Assembly (NCBI RefSeq): GCF_041224595.1
Contig: NZ_JBGFGN010000151.1
Location: 1 to 64,000, forward strand
Source of the DNA: Donghicola sp041224595
Lineage (GTDB): Bacteria; Pseudomonadota; Alphaproteobacteria; Rhodobacterales; Rhodobacteraceae
Length of the DNA stretch: 64,000 nt
Direction of reading: 5' to 3'
The position numbers and the translations under genes are program-made. Of the stretch, positions 24,973 to 33,705 are shown in pieces (positions within the stretch are counted from its first letter, which is position 1; every line of letters starts with the position of its first letter). A model generated the notes under the pieces. That model was given only the letters and a program-made list of their open reading frames with translations, searched no databases and was not told the DNA's origin.

Positions 24973-26196
24973 CTACAGCTCCTTTTCCATTGGGGTGCGG
25001 GTCAACAGACCTATTGCGCACAACTTCAAAACACACGGTACGCCCGCATAGAGTACCGAGAGCGTCCCGAGTGCTTCGGCAGAATTTGGTCCCCCGCTCC
25101 GAAAACCTGCCGCTTGCAACAGAGGCAGAAGGACAGCGGCGGCAAGAGCGAGACTTGCTTTGGTGGCGAAGGACCACAGACCAAACCCCGCGGCCCCTTG
25201 GGGATCGACCCGAGCCATCCGCGCCGCAAAAGCTGCGGGCAAAATCGTCATATCCGCGCCCAATGCCACGCCTGTGGCGACGCAAATTGCGGCGAACGGC
25301 CAAACGTCCCCTGCATCAAGCGAAAGTGCCCACAAGAACGCCGCAACGGACAAGCCCATACCGATCAGCAAAGCGGCGCGAGGGCCAATACGCTGTGCGA
25401 TCACCGACCAGATCGGCGCGCCGACGGCGGCGGATACAAAGAACAGCACCAAAAGAGGGCCTTCGCTGCCTGCACTGGCAAGGCGGCTTTCGACAAAGAA
25501 CAAAAACAAAGTCGACGTCACCGCGACCGGCGCTGCGTTCACAATCCCGAGGAGCAGGAGCCACCTAGCGTTCGCGTCCTCGAGCACGCCTCGCAAGTTG
25601 GGCAGGCTGGGGTGCTGTCTGATCGACCACTCCGGTGTCATGAACCAAACCGATATACCCGCGCACACTGAGAACACGGCAGCAAACCCCGAGAACGGCT
25701 GATCAAAAAGCCTGACCAAAGCGACTGGCGCAATCGCGGCGAGGCAAACGCCGACCAAAGCGCCGCCCTCTCTCCAACCGGCCAATTTTAGATGGGCGCG
25801 GCCCGCAGACTCGGCGCGGCTCACCCCAGCGGCGTAGAAAGTGATCGTCAAAAAGCTGTAGGCCGAGAACATGAGCACCAGCATCACAGCGAACCAGACC
25901 AGAGGATCAAACGGCGGCGCAACAGCAAACAGACCGACCATCGCGGCGGCCAGAACTGCCATTGCGATCGCCACCGACAGGCCTTTTGATTTGAGCCGCG
26001 CCGAAAGCAGGCCAAACAACGGGTCCTGAAACAGGTCCAATAGGCGCAGAACGGCTAGGATCGCCCCCAGACTACCGAGCTCCACTCCATAACTATCGAC
26101 GTAGAATTTGGGGGCATGGATGTAGATCGGAAGCCCCGCTGCCGCCAAAACACCCGCAAAAACAGAGTAGGGCCAAAGAGGCCGAGCCTGTGTCAC
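24973..26196 (-). CDS. MFS (MelB-like) transporter
   Basis: A 407-residue membrane protein with about twelve hydrophobic segments. The early VLRLLDLFQDPLFGLLSARL resembles the R-x2-D-x3-DP motif of GPH/MelB-type transporters. It overlaps DUF1365 by 4 bases (ATGA). Similar MFS genes occur in RpoE-ChrR-linked lipid clusters of other bacteria, where a transported substrate is not firmly known. Confidence 0.88.
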   Translation of the reverse strand: MTQARPLWPYSVFAGVLAAAGLPIYIHAPKFYVDSYGVELGSLGAILAVLRLLDLFQDPLFGLLSARLKSKGLSVAIAMAVLAAAMVGLFAVAPPFDPLVWFAVMLVLMFSAYSFLTITFYAAGVSRAESAGRAHLKLAGWREGGALVGVCLAAIAPVALVRLFDQPFSGFAAVFSVCAGISVWFMTPEWSIRQHPSLPNLRGVLEDANARWLLLLGIVNAAPVAVTSTLFLFFVESRLASAGSEGPLLVLFFVSAAVGAPIWSVIAQRIGPRAALLIGMGLSVAAFLWALSLDAGDVWPFAAICVATGVALGADMTILPAAFAARMARVDPQGAAGFGLWSFATKASLALAAAVLLPLLQAAGFRSGGPNSAEALGTLSVLYAGVPCVLKLCAIGLLTRTPMEKEL

Positions 26197-26948
26197 CGGC
26201 TGACCTCTGTCTCGGGGGCATCAGGGCACGGGCGATAAATGGCGCGCTTCAGCTTGAGCTTCAGCGCCTGCCAAAAGATCAAAACTACCACGCGGCGCGC
26301 GCCGAGCGGTCGCCGAACAAGGGACCGCAGAACCGACGTGTTGGTCAGCGGTCGTCTTGGCCCTGTCAGGGTCGCGGTTAGGCCACCTTCGGAGTGGGTT
26401 AGATCAATCCATATCCCGATCCGGTCTTCGCGGATGTCAAAGCGGAACTGGTAGTCCCCCGCGATCGGCTGAAAGGGCGAGACGTGGAAGATCTTGCGCG
26501 CGACAAGCTTATCCTGCGCGGTGATCTCGGACAGGTCGTCATGATGGCACAAGTAGCTGTGTCGCTGGCCAAAGGTGTTGGTCACCTCGGCAATCACTGC
26601 GCGCAATGTCCCTTTTGCATCATAGCAGAGCCAGAAACTAACAGGGTTAAAGACGTGACCAAGCACCCGCGGCTGGGTCAGCAGGACGAGTTTGCCATCA
26701 AGCTCAATCCCATTCTCGCGCAAGGCGCGCCGGGCCCAGACAGCGCCCTCGCCATTTTTGGGCGCGCCGCCATGGTCGCGGTCCCGAACAGAGAACACAT
26801 TGGCCGCATTCCGAGAGAACAGGCTCGGTCCACGCATCGGCTTCTCCGGGTCAAGCATGACGTAGTCGATGCTGTACCGGAAACCATTCTCGATATCGCC
26901 CTTGCGACCGTGCCACGTATGCCCCTCGATGTGATCGACCGTTTTCAT
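26193..26948 (-). CDS. DUF1365 protein
   Basis: A 251-residue protein with the DUF1365 hallmarks: VLGHVFNPVSFWLCYD, EVTNTFGQRHSYL and KIFHVSPFQPIAGDYQF. The family nearly always sits next to an NAD(P)-binding/FAD amine-oxidase-like gene and a cyclopropane-fatty-acid synthase-like gene. Here the FAD partner is present (4-base overlap upstream), but the methyltransferase is not. Expected role is in modification of membrane fatty acids, by context. Confidence 0.9.
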   Translation of the reverse strand: MKTVDHIEGHTWHGRKGDIENGFRYSIDYVMLDPEKPMRGPSLFSRNAANVFSVRDRDHGGAPKNGEGAVWARRALRENGIELDGKLVLLTQPRVLGHVFNPVSFWLCYDAKGTLRAVIAEVTNTFGQRHSYLCHHDDLSEITAQDKLVARKIFHVSPFQPIAGDYQFRFDIREDRIGIWIDLTHSEGGLTATLTGPRRPLTNTSVLRSLVRRPLGARRVVVLIFWQALKLKLKRAIYRPCPDAPETEVSR

Positions 26949-28246
26949 TCAGCCGCCACCTGTTGTCGAATCCGGGCACGCAGGTTCTCGGCCACTTCGA
27001 GCCCGCTACTCAGCCCGTCTTCGTGGAAACCGTTCTTCATCCATGCACCGCAGAACCACGTGTTGAATGCGCCATTGGTCGCTGCGACCTCTTTTTGCGC
27101 TTTCATGGCAGCCAGATCGTAGACAGGGTGCATCAGTGTGACTTCATCGTAAATCAGTTCATCCTTGATCTCGCGACGCGAGTTCAAAGTGACGAAGTGC
27201 GGATCATTCATGGGGATGGGCTGAAGTGAGTTCATCCAGTAGGTCAGATCAATCCGATCGCTCGGGGCATTCTTGTCTTCGGTGTAGACCCAAGACGACC
27301 AACACAGACGGCGCTTTGGCATCACGGACTCGTCGGCGTGTAGTACAATTTTGTTTGGCTGATACCGAACATCCCCCAGCAGTTGGGTTTCGCGGGGTGT
27401 CGCATCCTCGAGCAGAGCGAGCGAGACATCAGAGTGAGTCGCAAAGACCACTTCGTCGAACAGCTCCCACTCCCCGCCATGTCCACGAACCTCGGGACCG
27501 TTTAGAGTGCGGCGCACGCCAGCGATCGGGGTACCTTTGCGCATTGTCACACCTTTGCGCCGCAGCGCTGCGATCAGGCGCGTCACATACTGGATCGAGC
27601 CGCCTTCAACCGTGTACCACTGGTGCTGCCCCTTATGGCTGAGCAGGGCATGGTTCTTAAAGAAGTTGATCAGCGCCAATGCCGGGAAATCCATGATTTC
27701 GGCCGTGGGAGTCGACCAGATCGCGCCTGAGAGTGGTGCGAGGTAGTATTTGCGAAACCAGTCTCCAAGCTGAAAATGCTCTAGCAATTCGCCGATCGAT
27801 GCATCGGGCATACCCTCTGCCGCCTCGACCGCGTTGGCGTTGAACTTAAACACGTCCCGTAGCATCCGCAGATATTCTGGACGGAATAGGTTGCGGCGCT
27901 GCGCAAAGACCGAATTCAACGAATTAAAACCATACTCCAGCCGCCCGCCGTCAATGGATGCGCCAAAGCTCATATCGCTTTTGACCGTCGGCACATTCAA
28001 GCGCTCGAACAGTTTTACCATATTGGGGTAGTTCACATGGTTGAATACGATGAACCCCGTATCCACGGGCTGATCACCATTTTTGCCCGCTTTTACTGTG
28101 CGAGCATGCCCCCCCCAGCGATCTTCGGCCTCGAACAACGTGACATGGCAATCGTCTGACAGGGCATAGGCTGCACCCATTCCAGAGATCCCTCCGCCAA
28201 TTACCGCGATTTTACGTGTGTAGGGGGCCGAGGTCTCGAAAGGCAT
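26945..28246 (-). CDS. FAD-dependent oxidoreductase (amine-oxidase-like), first gene of the sigma-E operon
   Basis: A 433-residue flavoprotein. The dinucleotide-binding motif IAVIGGGISGMGAAYAL is near residue 12, followed by LFEAEDRWGGHARTV, and the C-terminal FAD segment is NTWFCGAWMKNGFHEDGLSS. I start at 28246, where CAGGAGACGACCC precedes ATG. An ATG at 28273 lies inside the predicted -10 box and so cannot be used from that promoter. Relatives act on fatty acids in RpoE-ChrR regulons. Confidence 0.9.
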   Translation of the reverse strand: MPFETSAPYTRKIAVIGGGISGMGAAYALSDDCHVTLFEAEDRWGGHARTVKAGKNGDQPVDTGFIVFNHVNYPNMVKLFERLNVPTVKSDMSFGASIDGGRLEYGFNSLNSVFAQRRNLFRPEYLRMLRDVFKFNANAVEAAEGMPDASIGELLEHFQLGDWFRKYYLAPLSGAIWSTPTAEIMDFPALALINFFKNHALLSHKGQHQWYTVEGGSIQYVTRLIAALRRKGVTMRKGTPIAGVRRTLNGPEVRGHGGEWELFDEVVFATHSDVSLALLEDATPRETQLLGDVRYQPNKIVLHADESVMPKRRLCWSSWVYTEDKNAPSDRIDLTYWMNSLQPIPMNDPHFVTLNSRREIKDELIYDEVTLMHPVYDLAAMKAQKEVAATNGAFNTWFCGAWMKNGFHEDGLSSGLEVAENLRARIRQQVAAE

Positions 28247-28272
28247 TGGGTCGTCTCCTGTGATTATGTCCA

Positions 28273-28301
28273 TGTTACGTAGAGCCAAGCCAAGCGGATG
28301 A
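28273..28301 (-). promoter_or_regulatory. Predicted RpoE promoter of the FAD/DUF1365 operon
   Basis: The minus strand reads TCATCC (28301-28296), 18 bases, then TAACA (28277-28273). The Rhodobacter sphaeroides RpoE consensus is TGATCC-N18-TAAGA, so there is one mismatch in each box with identical spacing. Initiation near 28266 would leave a leader of about 20 bases holding the ribosome site. Confidence 0.7.
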
Positions 28302-28318
28302 AAAAAATAATTGGTCAG

Positions 28319-28347
28319 TGATCCAGTTTTCCTCGTGCGTCGTAATA
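28319..28347 (+). promoter_or_regulatory. Predicted RpoE autoregulatory promoter of rpoE-chrR
   Basis: TGATCC (28319-28324), 18 bases, TAATA (28343-28347). The -35 is an exact match to the R. sphaeroides RpoE consensus, spacing is identical and the -10 differs in one base. It lies 17 bases from the opposing promoter, so both sides of this intergenic region would answer to the same sigma factor. Confidence 0.78.
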
Positions 28348-28427
28348 GCGGTATGTTGATGGAACAGTTGGACATTTCGGAAAACAGGTTGCCAGCACAC
28401 GCCAAGCGTCGTGTTATGGGTGCTGAC

Positions 28428-29006
28428 ATGCGCCCTCAATCCCCGAAAGGCTCCAGAGTGCCTGACGCCAAAACACAACCGACCCAGGATTGGACAAACC
28501 ATATCCTGCGTATCCGGAACCAAGATCAGGTCGCGTTCAAAGAGCTGTTCGCGCACTTTGCACCCCGGGTGAAGGGGTTCTTGATCAAATCCGGAGCCGA
28601 CGAAGCCTTGGCCGATGAATGCACCCAAGAGGTGATGGCCACGATCTGGCGAAAGTCAGAGATGTTTGACCCATCGCGGGCTGGCGTTTCCACGTGGATC
28701 TTCACGATCGCGCGGAACCGCAAAATTGACATGCTGCGCAAACGGCGCCGCCCCGAACCCGAGGATCTGCCTTGGGGACCAGAGGCCGAGCCCGATGCCG
28801 AAGATTCGTTCGTGATGCAGCAAGAGTCACAAAGACTGGGGGAAGCGATCCGCGCTCTGCCAGAAAAACAAAGGCAGCTGGTCGAGAAAGCCTACTTTGG
28901 CGATCTAACGCACAGTGAAATCGCCGAGGAAACGGGTCTGCCCTTGGGCACGATCAAATCTAGGATACGGTTGGCGCTGGACCGCTTGCGCCACCAGATG
29001 AAGTGA
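28428..29006 (+). CDS. rpoE: RpoE, ECF sigma factor of the ChrR-controlled singlet-oxygen response
   Basis: An ECF sigma factor of about 192 residues. Region 2 is VAFKELFAHFAPRVKGFL...VSTWIFTIARNRKIDMLRKR, and region 4 is RQLVEKAYFGDLTHSEIAEE with GTIKSRIRLALDRLR. In Rhodobacter its homologue is held inactive by ChrR and released by singlet oxygen. The frame is open to 28311; starts at 28353 and before fall at or upstream of the predicted transcription start, leaving ATGs at 28416 and 28428. Neither has a strong ribosome site, so the exact start is unsure. Confidence 0.93.
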   Translation: MRPQSPKGSRVPDAKTQPTQDWTNHILRIRNQDQVAFKELFAHFAPRVKGFLIKSGADEALADECTQEVMATIWRKSEMFDPSRAGVSTWIFTIARNRKIDMLRKRRRPEPEDLPWGPEAEPDAEDSFVMQQESQRLGEAIRALPEKQRQLVEKAYFGDLTHSEIAEETGLPLGTIKSRIRLALDRLRHQMK

Positions 29007-29011
29007 CTGTG

Positions 29012-29659
29012 ATGATGCGCGATATTAAACACCACCTGACCGACCAACTGTTGATGGCCTACTCTGCCGGGACTCTGCCAGAAGCCTTTGACCTGATCGT
29101 TGCCGCCCATCTTTCGATGTGCGACGCCTGCCGTGCGGCAGCCGAGAGCTTTGATGCGACCGGCGGAGCCTTGATTGAGGATTTGGATACCGCCGAGCTG
29201 TCCGATGACAGCTTTGCTGCAACAATGCGCCTGATCGAAGGTGCGCCAAAGTTGTCCGTCCCAAAACCCCGCAAAAAGGGCGTTCTGCCCGGTCCGGTGC
29301 AAGACTTCGTTGGCGGCGACCTAGAGAGCGTAAAATGGCGGTCGATCGGCATGGGTGTAAAACAAGCGATCATCCCAACCCAAAAGGACGCAACCGCGCG
29401 CCTGCTTTATATCCCTGCAGGATGTGCTGTGCCGGATCATGGGCATCGCGGGACCGAGTTGACCTTGGTGCTACAGGGCGCGTTTCAGGATGAAACAGAC
29501 CACTTTGGCCCCGGTGATATCGAAGTTGCGGACGAGGATCTGTTCCACACACCAGTTGCGGATATCGGTGAGGATTGCATCTGTCTGGCTGCGACGGACG
29601 CACCGCTGCGCTTCCGCAGCTTGCTTCCGCGGCTCGCGCAGCCGTTCCTGCGCATCTAA
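29012..29659 (+). CDS. chrR: ChrR, zinc-dependent anti-sigma factor
   Basis: A 215-residue cytoplasmic anti-sigma factor. The N-terminal zinc anti-sigma (ZAS) domain has HHLTDQLLMAYSAGTL and the H-x3-C-x2-C motif HLSMCDAC. The C-terminal cupin carries DHGHRGTELTLVLQGAF and DLFHTP, matching the metal ligands (two His, Glu, His) of R. sphaeroides ChrR. A GTG at 29003 overlapping the rpoE stop and ATGs at 29012 and 29015 are all possible starts. Cotranscribed with rpoE. Confidence 0.95.
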   Translation: MMRDIKHHLTDQLLMAYSAGTLPEAFDLIVAAHLSMCDACRAAAESFDATGGALIEDLDTAELSDDSFAATMRLIEGAPKLSVPKPRKKGVLPGPVQDFVGGDLESVKWRSIGMGVKQAIIPTQKDATARLLYIPAGCAVPDHGHRGTELTLVLQGAFQDETDHFGPGDIEVADEDLFHTPVADIGEDCICLAATDAPLRFRSLLPRLAQPFLRI

Positions 29660-29670
29660 CTTTAGACAAG

Positions 29671-29696
29671 AAAAAAGGGCTGCTTAACGCAGCCCT
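29671..29696 (-). terminator. Terminator of the lytic transglycosylase gene, stop codon in its loop
   Basis: AGGGCTGC pairs with GCAGCCCT around TTAAC. On the minus strand the hairpin is followed by six T residues. The TAA stop codon of the transglycosylase gene lies in the loop. On the plus strand the tail is only GTTT, so termination of chrR here is weaker. Confidence 0.8.
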
Positions 29697-30169
29697 GTTT
29701 CGTCCAGCAAACCTTTGGCTTTGGCCGCATAGTAGTAGCCGCGTGCGTAGTGCATGACGGCTTCTTTTTCGTCGCCATCTGCCACCAGATAGGCACCGCG
29801 CAGGTACTTGCCCGCGTATTTCAGATTGGTTTCCGCATCTAGCAGGTCCGCCGGCTCGCCTTTGAACCCCATGCTGCGGGCGGTCGCGGGCAGGATCTGC
29901 ATCAGACCGTAGTAAGGGCCGTTGCGAGCCCATGGGCGGTGAGTGCTTTCGCGGATCACAACGCGTTGGATCAGCGAAGGTGGAATTTCATACTCTTCTG
30001 AATATTTCAGAATGAGAGAACGAAGTTCTGGTGTTTCATTCGGATAAAGAGGGTCAGCATAGTCGGCAAAAGCGAGAGGTTTTACTTCGGGGTCCGGCTC
30101 AGCCATCTGACTACAAGCACTGGTCAATACGAATAGGCCAAAGGCCACACAGGTGAGGGTGCGCTTCAT
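29684..30169 (-). CDS. Lytic transglycosylase (SLT domain) lipoprotein
   Basis: A 161-residue exported protein. The signal ends in a lipobox (LTSAC), so Cys is expected to be lipid-modified. The SLT domain begins around IPPSLIQRVVIRESTHRP, with the catalytic glutamate in RES, then GPYYGLMQILPATARSMGF and NLKYAGKYL. It cleaves peptidoglycan glycan strands at the periplasmic face. GGAAGA upstream favours the ATG at 30169 over a GTG at 30181. It is short for the family: a minimal SLT domain. Confidence 0.9.
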   Translation of the reverse strand: MKRTLTCVAFGLFVLTSACSQMAEPDPEVKPLAFADYADPLYPNETPELRSLILKYSEEYEIPPSLIQRVVIRESTHRPWARNGPYYGLMQILPATARSMGFKGEPADLLDAETNLKYAGKYLRGAYLVADGDEKEAVMHYARGYYYAAKAKGLLDETGLR

Positions 30170-30301
30170 CATGTCTTCCACTATCGTCCCAATATCGCCA
30201 CTGCGCGCTCAGGCACGTCTTCGGCAGAATTGCGGGGAAGAAACACAGAAATTTCGGTTGAGTCACCCCTGAATTGTTCGCGTGGCGAACGATCGGCGGA
30301 T

Positions 30302-31453
30302 TTAGACAGTTTTTTGCGTATTGATGGCTAACTGATCGGCGGTTTCTGGCGCAAGTTCTTCGAAATCGAAATTATCCAGTCGACGAGCGCGTTTGCCTGC
30401 CTTTTCGGCACTAATCTTGATTTCAGAGATATCCTTGGCCGCCTGATTGAAATGGCGGTCCAGATTTTCAACCCGTGAACCCAAACGGTCCACGTCCGAA
30501 TAAAGCAGACCCAACTCTTTTCGAATGGCACCCGCCTGCTCTCGCATCCGCGCATCCTTGAGGATGGCGCGCATAGTGTTCAGGGTCGCCATGCAAGTGG
30601 TCGGAGACACGATCCAAACCCGCTTTTCAAACCCTTCGCGCACCAGTTCGGGGAAATTGGCGTGCAGCTCTGCATAAACAGCCTCGGACGGTAAGAACAT
30701 GATCGCGCCGTCAGCGGTCTCGCCCTCTAGGATATATTTTTCGGAAATGGCCTTGATATGGTTGCGCACCGACTGGCGCAGCATCCGCGCTGCTTCGTTC
30801 AACAAGGCCTGCGTGTCGGCCTTACGCAGCGCCTCGTAAGCCTCGAGCGGGAATTTACTGTCGATGACGATTGGACCCGGCGGATTGGGCAAGTGGATCA
30901 AACAGTCCGCCCGGCGCCCGTTAGACAGCGTGTGCTGCAGCGCATAGCTGTCCGACGGCAATGCCTTACCTACAATGTCGTTCAACTGGATCTCGCCGAA
31001 TGCACCACGGGTCTGTTTGTTTGACAGAATATCCTGAAGGCTCAGAACATCACCGGACAGTTTGGTGATGTTCTCTTGCGCCTTGTCGATCGCGACGAGC
31101 CTCTGCTGCAACTCCCCCAGCGATTTTGCTGTCCGCTGCGCCGATCCGTGCAGGTTCACATTCATCTGCTCGGTCACAGTCGCCAGACGCTGCTCCATCA
31201 GTTGTAGCATGTGCTTTTGACTAGAGGCCTGCGCCTCTGACACATGGTTCAATCCCCCCGCTAATTGCTGCTGACCATCAGAAAGAGACTGAACGCGCTG
31301 GTCCAGTGCCCACATCTGACGCGCCATCGGCTCCATCATCTGGGCAGACTTTCCAGCAGAGCGCATGACCGCGAACAGCATAAGCAGCACCAATCCACCA
31401 AGGATGAGGGCACCCAGAACCAAAGGATTCTGAAATACTGTTTCGAAAGTCAC
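30302..31453 (-). CDS. rmuC: RmuC, DNA recombination protein
   Basis: A 383-residue protein with an N-terminal membrane anchor (LGALILGGLVLLMLFAVM), a long coiled coil (about 45-150), and the conserved RmuC nuclease-like domain containing RGAFGEIQLNDIV, VIDSKFPLEAYEAL and WIVSPTTCMATLNTMRAI. RmuC limits recombination at inverted repeats. It overlaps the preceding small gene by 4 bases and so forms an operon with mutL. Confidence 0.93.
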   Translation of the reverse strand: MTFETVFQNPLVLGALILGGLVLLMLFAVMRSAGKSAQMMEPMARQMWALDQRVQSLSDGQQQLAGGLNHVSEAQASSQKHMLQLMEQRLATVTEQMNVNLHGSAQRTAKSLGELQQRLVAIDKAQENITKLSGDVLSLQDILSNKQTRGAFGEIQLNDIVGKALPSDSYALQHTLSNGRRADCLIHLPNPPGPIVIDSKFPLEAYEALRKADTQALLNEAARMLRQSVRNHIKAISEKYILEGETADGAIMFLPSEAVYAELHANFPELVREGFEKRVWIVSPTTCMATLNTMRAILKDARMREQAGAIRKELGLLYSDVDRLGSRVENLDRHFNQAAKDISEIKISAEKAGKRARRLDNFDFEELAPETADQLAINTQKTV

Positions 31454-31758
31454 TTTATTCTCATTTTCGAAAACGAGCCAACGCCAGCGCTCTTCGAAAG
31501 CCTCTTGCCAGAGGGATCAGAGGTATCGATGCGGGTTTCTATTGCCTCAGCTTCGAAGGTTTGGCCAGCATGAGTGATTCGAACCTTCGCCTTCCCCCCT
31601 GCCTTTACACCATTTTCTGCAATCAACTCAGCGAAACCAATTGGAAGAGAGATCATGATGCGCGCACTACCACCATCGTACTCGCTTAAGGTTGCAGTGC
31701 AGTTGGAGATCAACGGAGCCTTCGTAGGTTTATAGTCTCTTAAAAATTCTTTTTTCAT
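31450..31758 (-). CDS. Unknown 102-residue protein between mutL and rmuC
   Basis: A small soluble protein of mainly beta character: CTATLSEYDGGSARIMISLP then GGKAKVRITHAGQTFEAEAI. It has no signal peptide, membrane segment or cysteine cluster. It overlaps mutL at its start and rmuC at its end, each by 4 bases, so all three are translated as one unit. The strand pattern loosely recalls PilZ-like barrels but lacks the RxxxR motif. I do not assign a function; the neighbours point to DNA maintenance. Confidence 0.8.
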   Translation of the reverse strand: MKKEFLRDYKPTKAPLISNCTATLSEYDGGSARIMISLPIGFAELIAENGVKAGGKAKVRITHAGQTFEAEAIETRIDTSDPSGKRLSKSAGVGSFSKMRIK

Positions 31759-33662
31759 GTGCGCCCGAACAGCCTTTCGATGTCAGAGAGTTTGAGCTCC
31801 ACGTAGGTGGGGCGGCCATGATTGCACTGACCGGAATGGGGTGTCGCCTCCATCTCGCGGAGGAGTGCATCCATTTCTTCGGCGCGCATCCGTCGGCCGG
31901 ATCGGATTGAGCCATGGCAGGCAACACGGGACAGGATCGCCTCGAGTCGCGCCTGCAGGGAAAGGCTTTCGCCCTGATCAATCAACTCATCCAGAATGTC
32001 GAGAACCATCGCCTTGGCGTCCACATTGCCCAGAATCCCCGGGGTCTCGCGGACTGCGACAGCACCAGCGCCAAAGGGTTCAATGCTCAGCCCCATGCGC
32101 GCCAGATCACCCGCGTGTTCTAGCAACCGCGCGCTGTCGCCCTCGGACAGATCCACGACCTCGGGGATCAGCAGGGCTTGGGCCGCGACGCCATTTTCAG
32201 CCATCTGCTTTTTCAGTTTTTCGTAGACCAGACGTTCGTGAGCGGCATGCTGATCGACGATCACCATACCGTCTTGGGTCTGCGCGATGATGTAGTTCTC
32301 GTGCACCTGACCACGTGCGACACCCAAGGGCAGATTCGCAGGCTCGGGCGCTTCGGTTTCAAGTTCGGGACGCATGTCAGGGACAGGCGGGGTTTCCACG
32401 ACGCGCCCGCTATAGGCGGTCGAAAACTCGGCAAAGCCTGTGTCACGCGGTGGGACAGGCTGCATCGCAGGAGCTTGCCCCATGTAGCTGGCACTGCGCG
32501 CGGCAGCAGACGGCCGATCCATCTGGTACTGGAACACGCGCGGCTGGGTCGGCTCAGTCCGCATCGCCCCCAAAGTAGCGCCCGCGACGGTGCTAGAAGC
32601 GCGATGCCCGGCTTCGGCCAAAGCGTGGCGCAAGGACGAGACGATCAATCCGCGCACCAGACCGGGGTCGCGGAACCGAACCTCGGACTTGGCAGGGTGG
32701 ACGTTCACGTCGACCTTTTGCGGGTCACAATCAACGAACAGAACAGCTGCGGGATGTCGGTCACGGGATAGGAAATCCATGTAGGCGGCGCGCAATGCGC
32801 CGGTGAGCTGTTTGTCCCGCACAGGCCGCCCGTTCACGAACAGGTACTGTGAGACGGCCGCACCGCGAGAATAGGTGGGCAGAGCCGCGTAGCCCGTCAG
32901 GCGGACGCCTTCGCGTTCGGCATCAATCGCCAGAGCATTTTCAGAGAACTCTCCACCGAGGACTCCGGCCAACCGCCCGCGAAGCGCGTCGAACAGATCA
33001 CCTGTTTCGGGATCGCTGCGAAAGGTCACGCGCCCCGAACCGCCACCCGAAACATCGCGCAGGGTAAACCCAATCGAGGGCTCGGCCATCGCCAGACGTT
33101 TGACGACATCGCTGATCGCTTGGGACTCGGCGCGGTCGCTGCGCATGAATTTCAGGCGGGCGGGGGTCGCGTAGAACAGATCACGCAGCTCAACCACGGT
33201 CCCGCTGGTCAGGGCCGCTGGTTTGACAGGGCCCATCTCGCCGCCAGCGACGGTAATTTGCGCAGCGTCCTCGCCCGTCGGGCGCGAAGTAATGGTCAGC
33301 CGCCCGACAGCGCCAAGGGACGGTAGCGCCTCGCCCCGGAAACCGAAGGTGTGAATATTCAAGAGATCAGAGCCGTCGATCTTGCTGGTGGCATGGCGGG
33401 ACAACGCCAAGGGCAAGTCCTCTGCGGACATGCCACAGCCGTCATCCGTCACGCGGATCAGGGTCTTGCCGCCATCGGCCACACACACCTCAATTCGGCG
33501 TGCGCCAGCGTCGACAGCATTCTCGACCAGCTCCTTGACGGCCGATGCGGGCCGCTCGACAACCTCACCAGCGGCGATGCGGTTGATGGCGCCGCTGTCA
33601 AGCTGGCGAATTACAGGTCGAGATGCCTGATCTGTGGATATCTTGGGGCTGCTCATGGTCAT
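31755..33662 (-). CDS. mutL: MutL, DNA mismatch repair protein
   Basis: A 635-residue GHKL ATPase that links MutS mismatch recognition to strand removal. N-terminal motifs are INRIAAGEVVERPASAVKELVENAVDAGA, DDGCGM and the ATP lid HTFGFRGEALPSLGAV. The C-terminal dimerisation domain has VDQHAAHERLVYEKL. A QDGMVIVDQHAAHE segment, followed by ACHGSIRSGRRM, is usual. It is first in the mutL-unknown-rmuC operon. Confidence 0.97.
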   Translation of the reverse strand: MTMSSPKISTDQASRPVIRQLDSGAINRIAAGEVVERPASAVKELVENAVDAGARRIEVCVADGGKTLIRVTDDGCGMSAEDLPLALSRHATSKIDGSDLLNIHTFGFRGEALPSLGAVGRLTITSRPTGEDAAQITVAGGEMGPVKPAALTSGTVVELRDLFYATPARLKFMRSDRAESQAISDVVKRLAMAEPSIGFTLRDVSGGGSGRVTFRSDPETGDLFDALRGRLAGVLGGEFSENALAIDAEREGVRLTGYAALPTYSRGAAVSQYLFVNGRPVRDKQLTGALRAAYMDFLSRDRHPAAVLFVDCDPQKVDVNVHPAKSEVRFRDPGLVRGLIVSSLRHALAEAGHRASSTVAGATLGAMRTEPTQPRVFQYQMDRPSAAARSASYMGQAPAMQPVPPRDTGFAEFSTAYSGRVVETPPVPDMRPELETEAPEPANLPLGVARGQVHENYIIAQTQDGMVIVDQHAAHERLVYEKLKKQMAENGVAAQALLIPEVVDLSEGDSARLLEHAGDLARMGLSIEPFGAGAVAVRETPGILGNVDAKAMVLDILDELIDQGESLSLQARLEAILSRVACHGSIRSGRRMRAEEMDALLREMEATPHSGQCNHGRPTYVELKLSDIERLFGRT

Positions 33663-33705
33663 ACCCCAAGAATTAGCACGCGATCTTACGAATCTCTAGG
33701 GCAGA

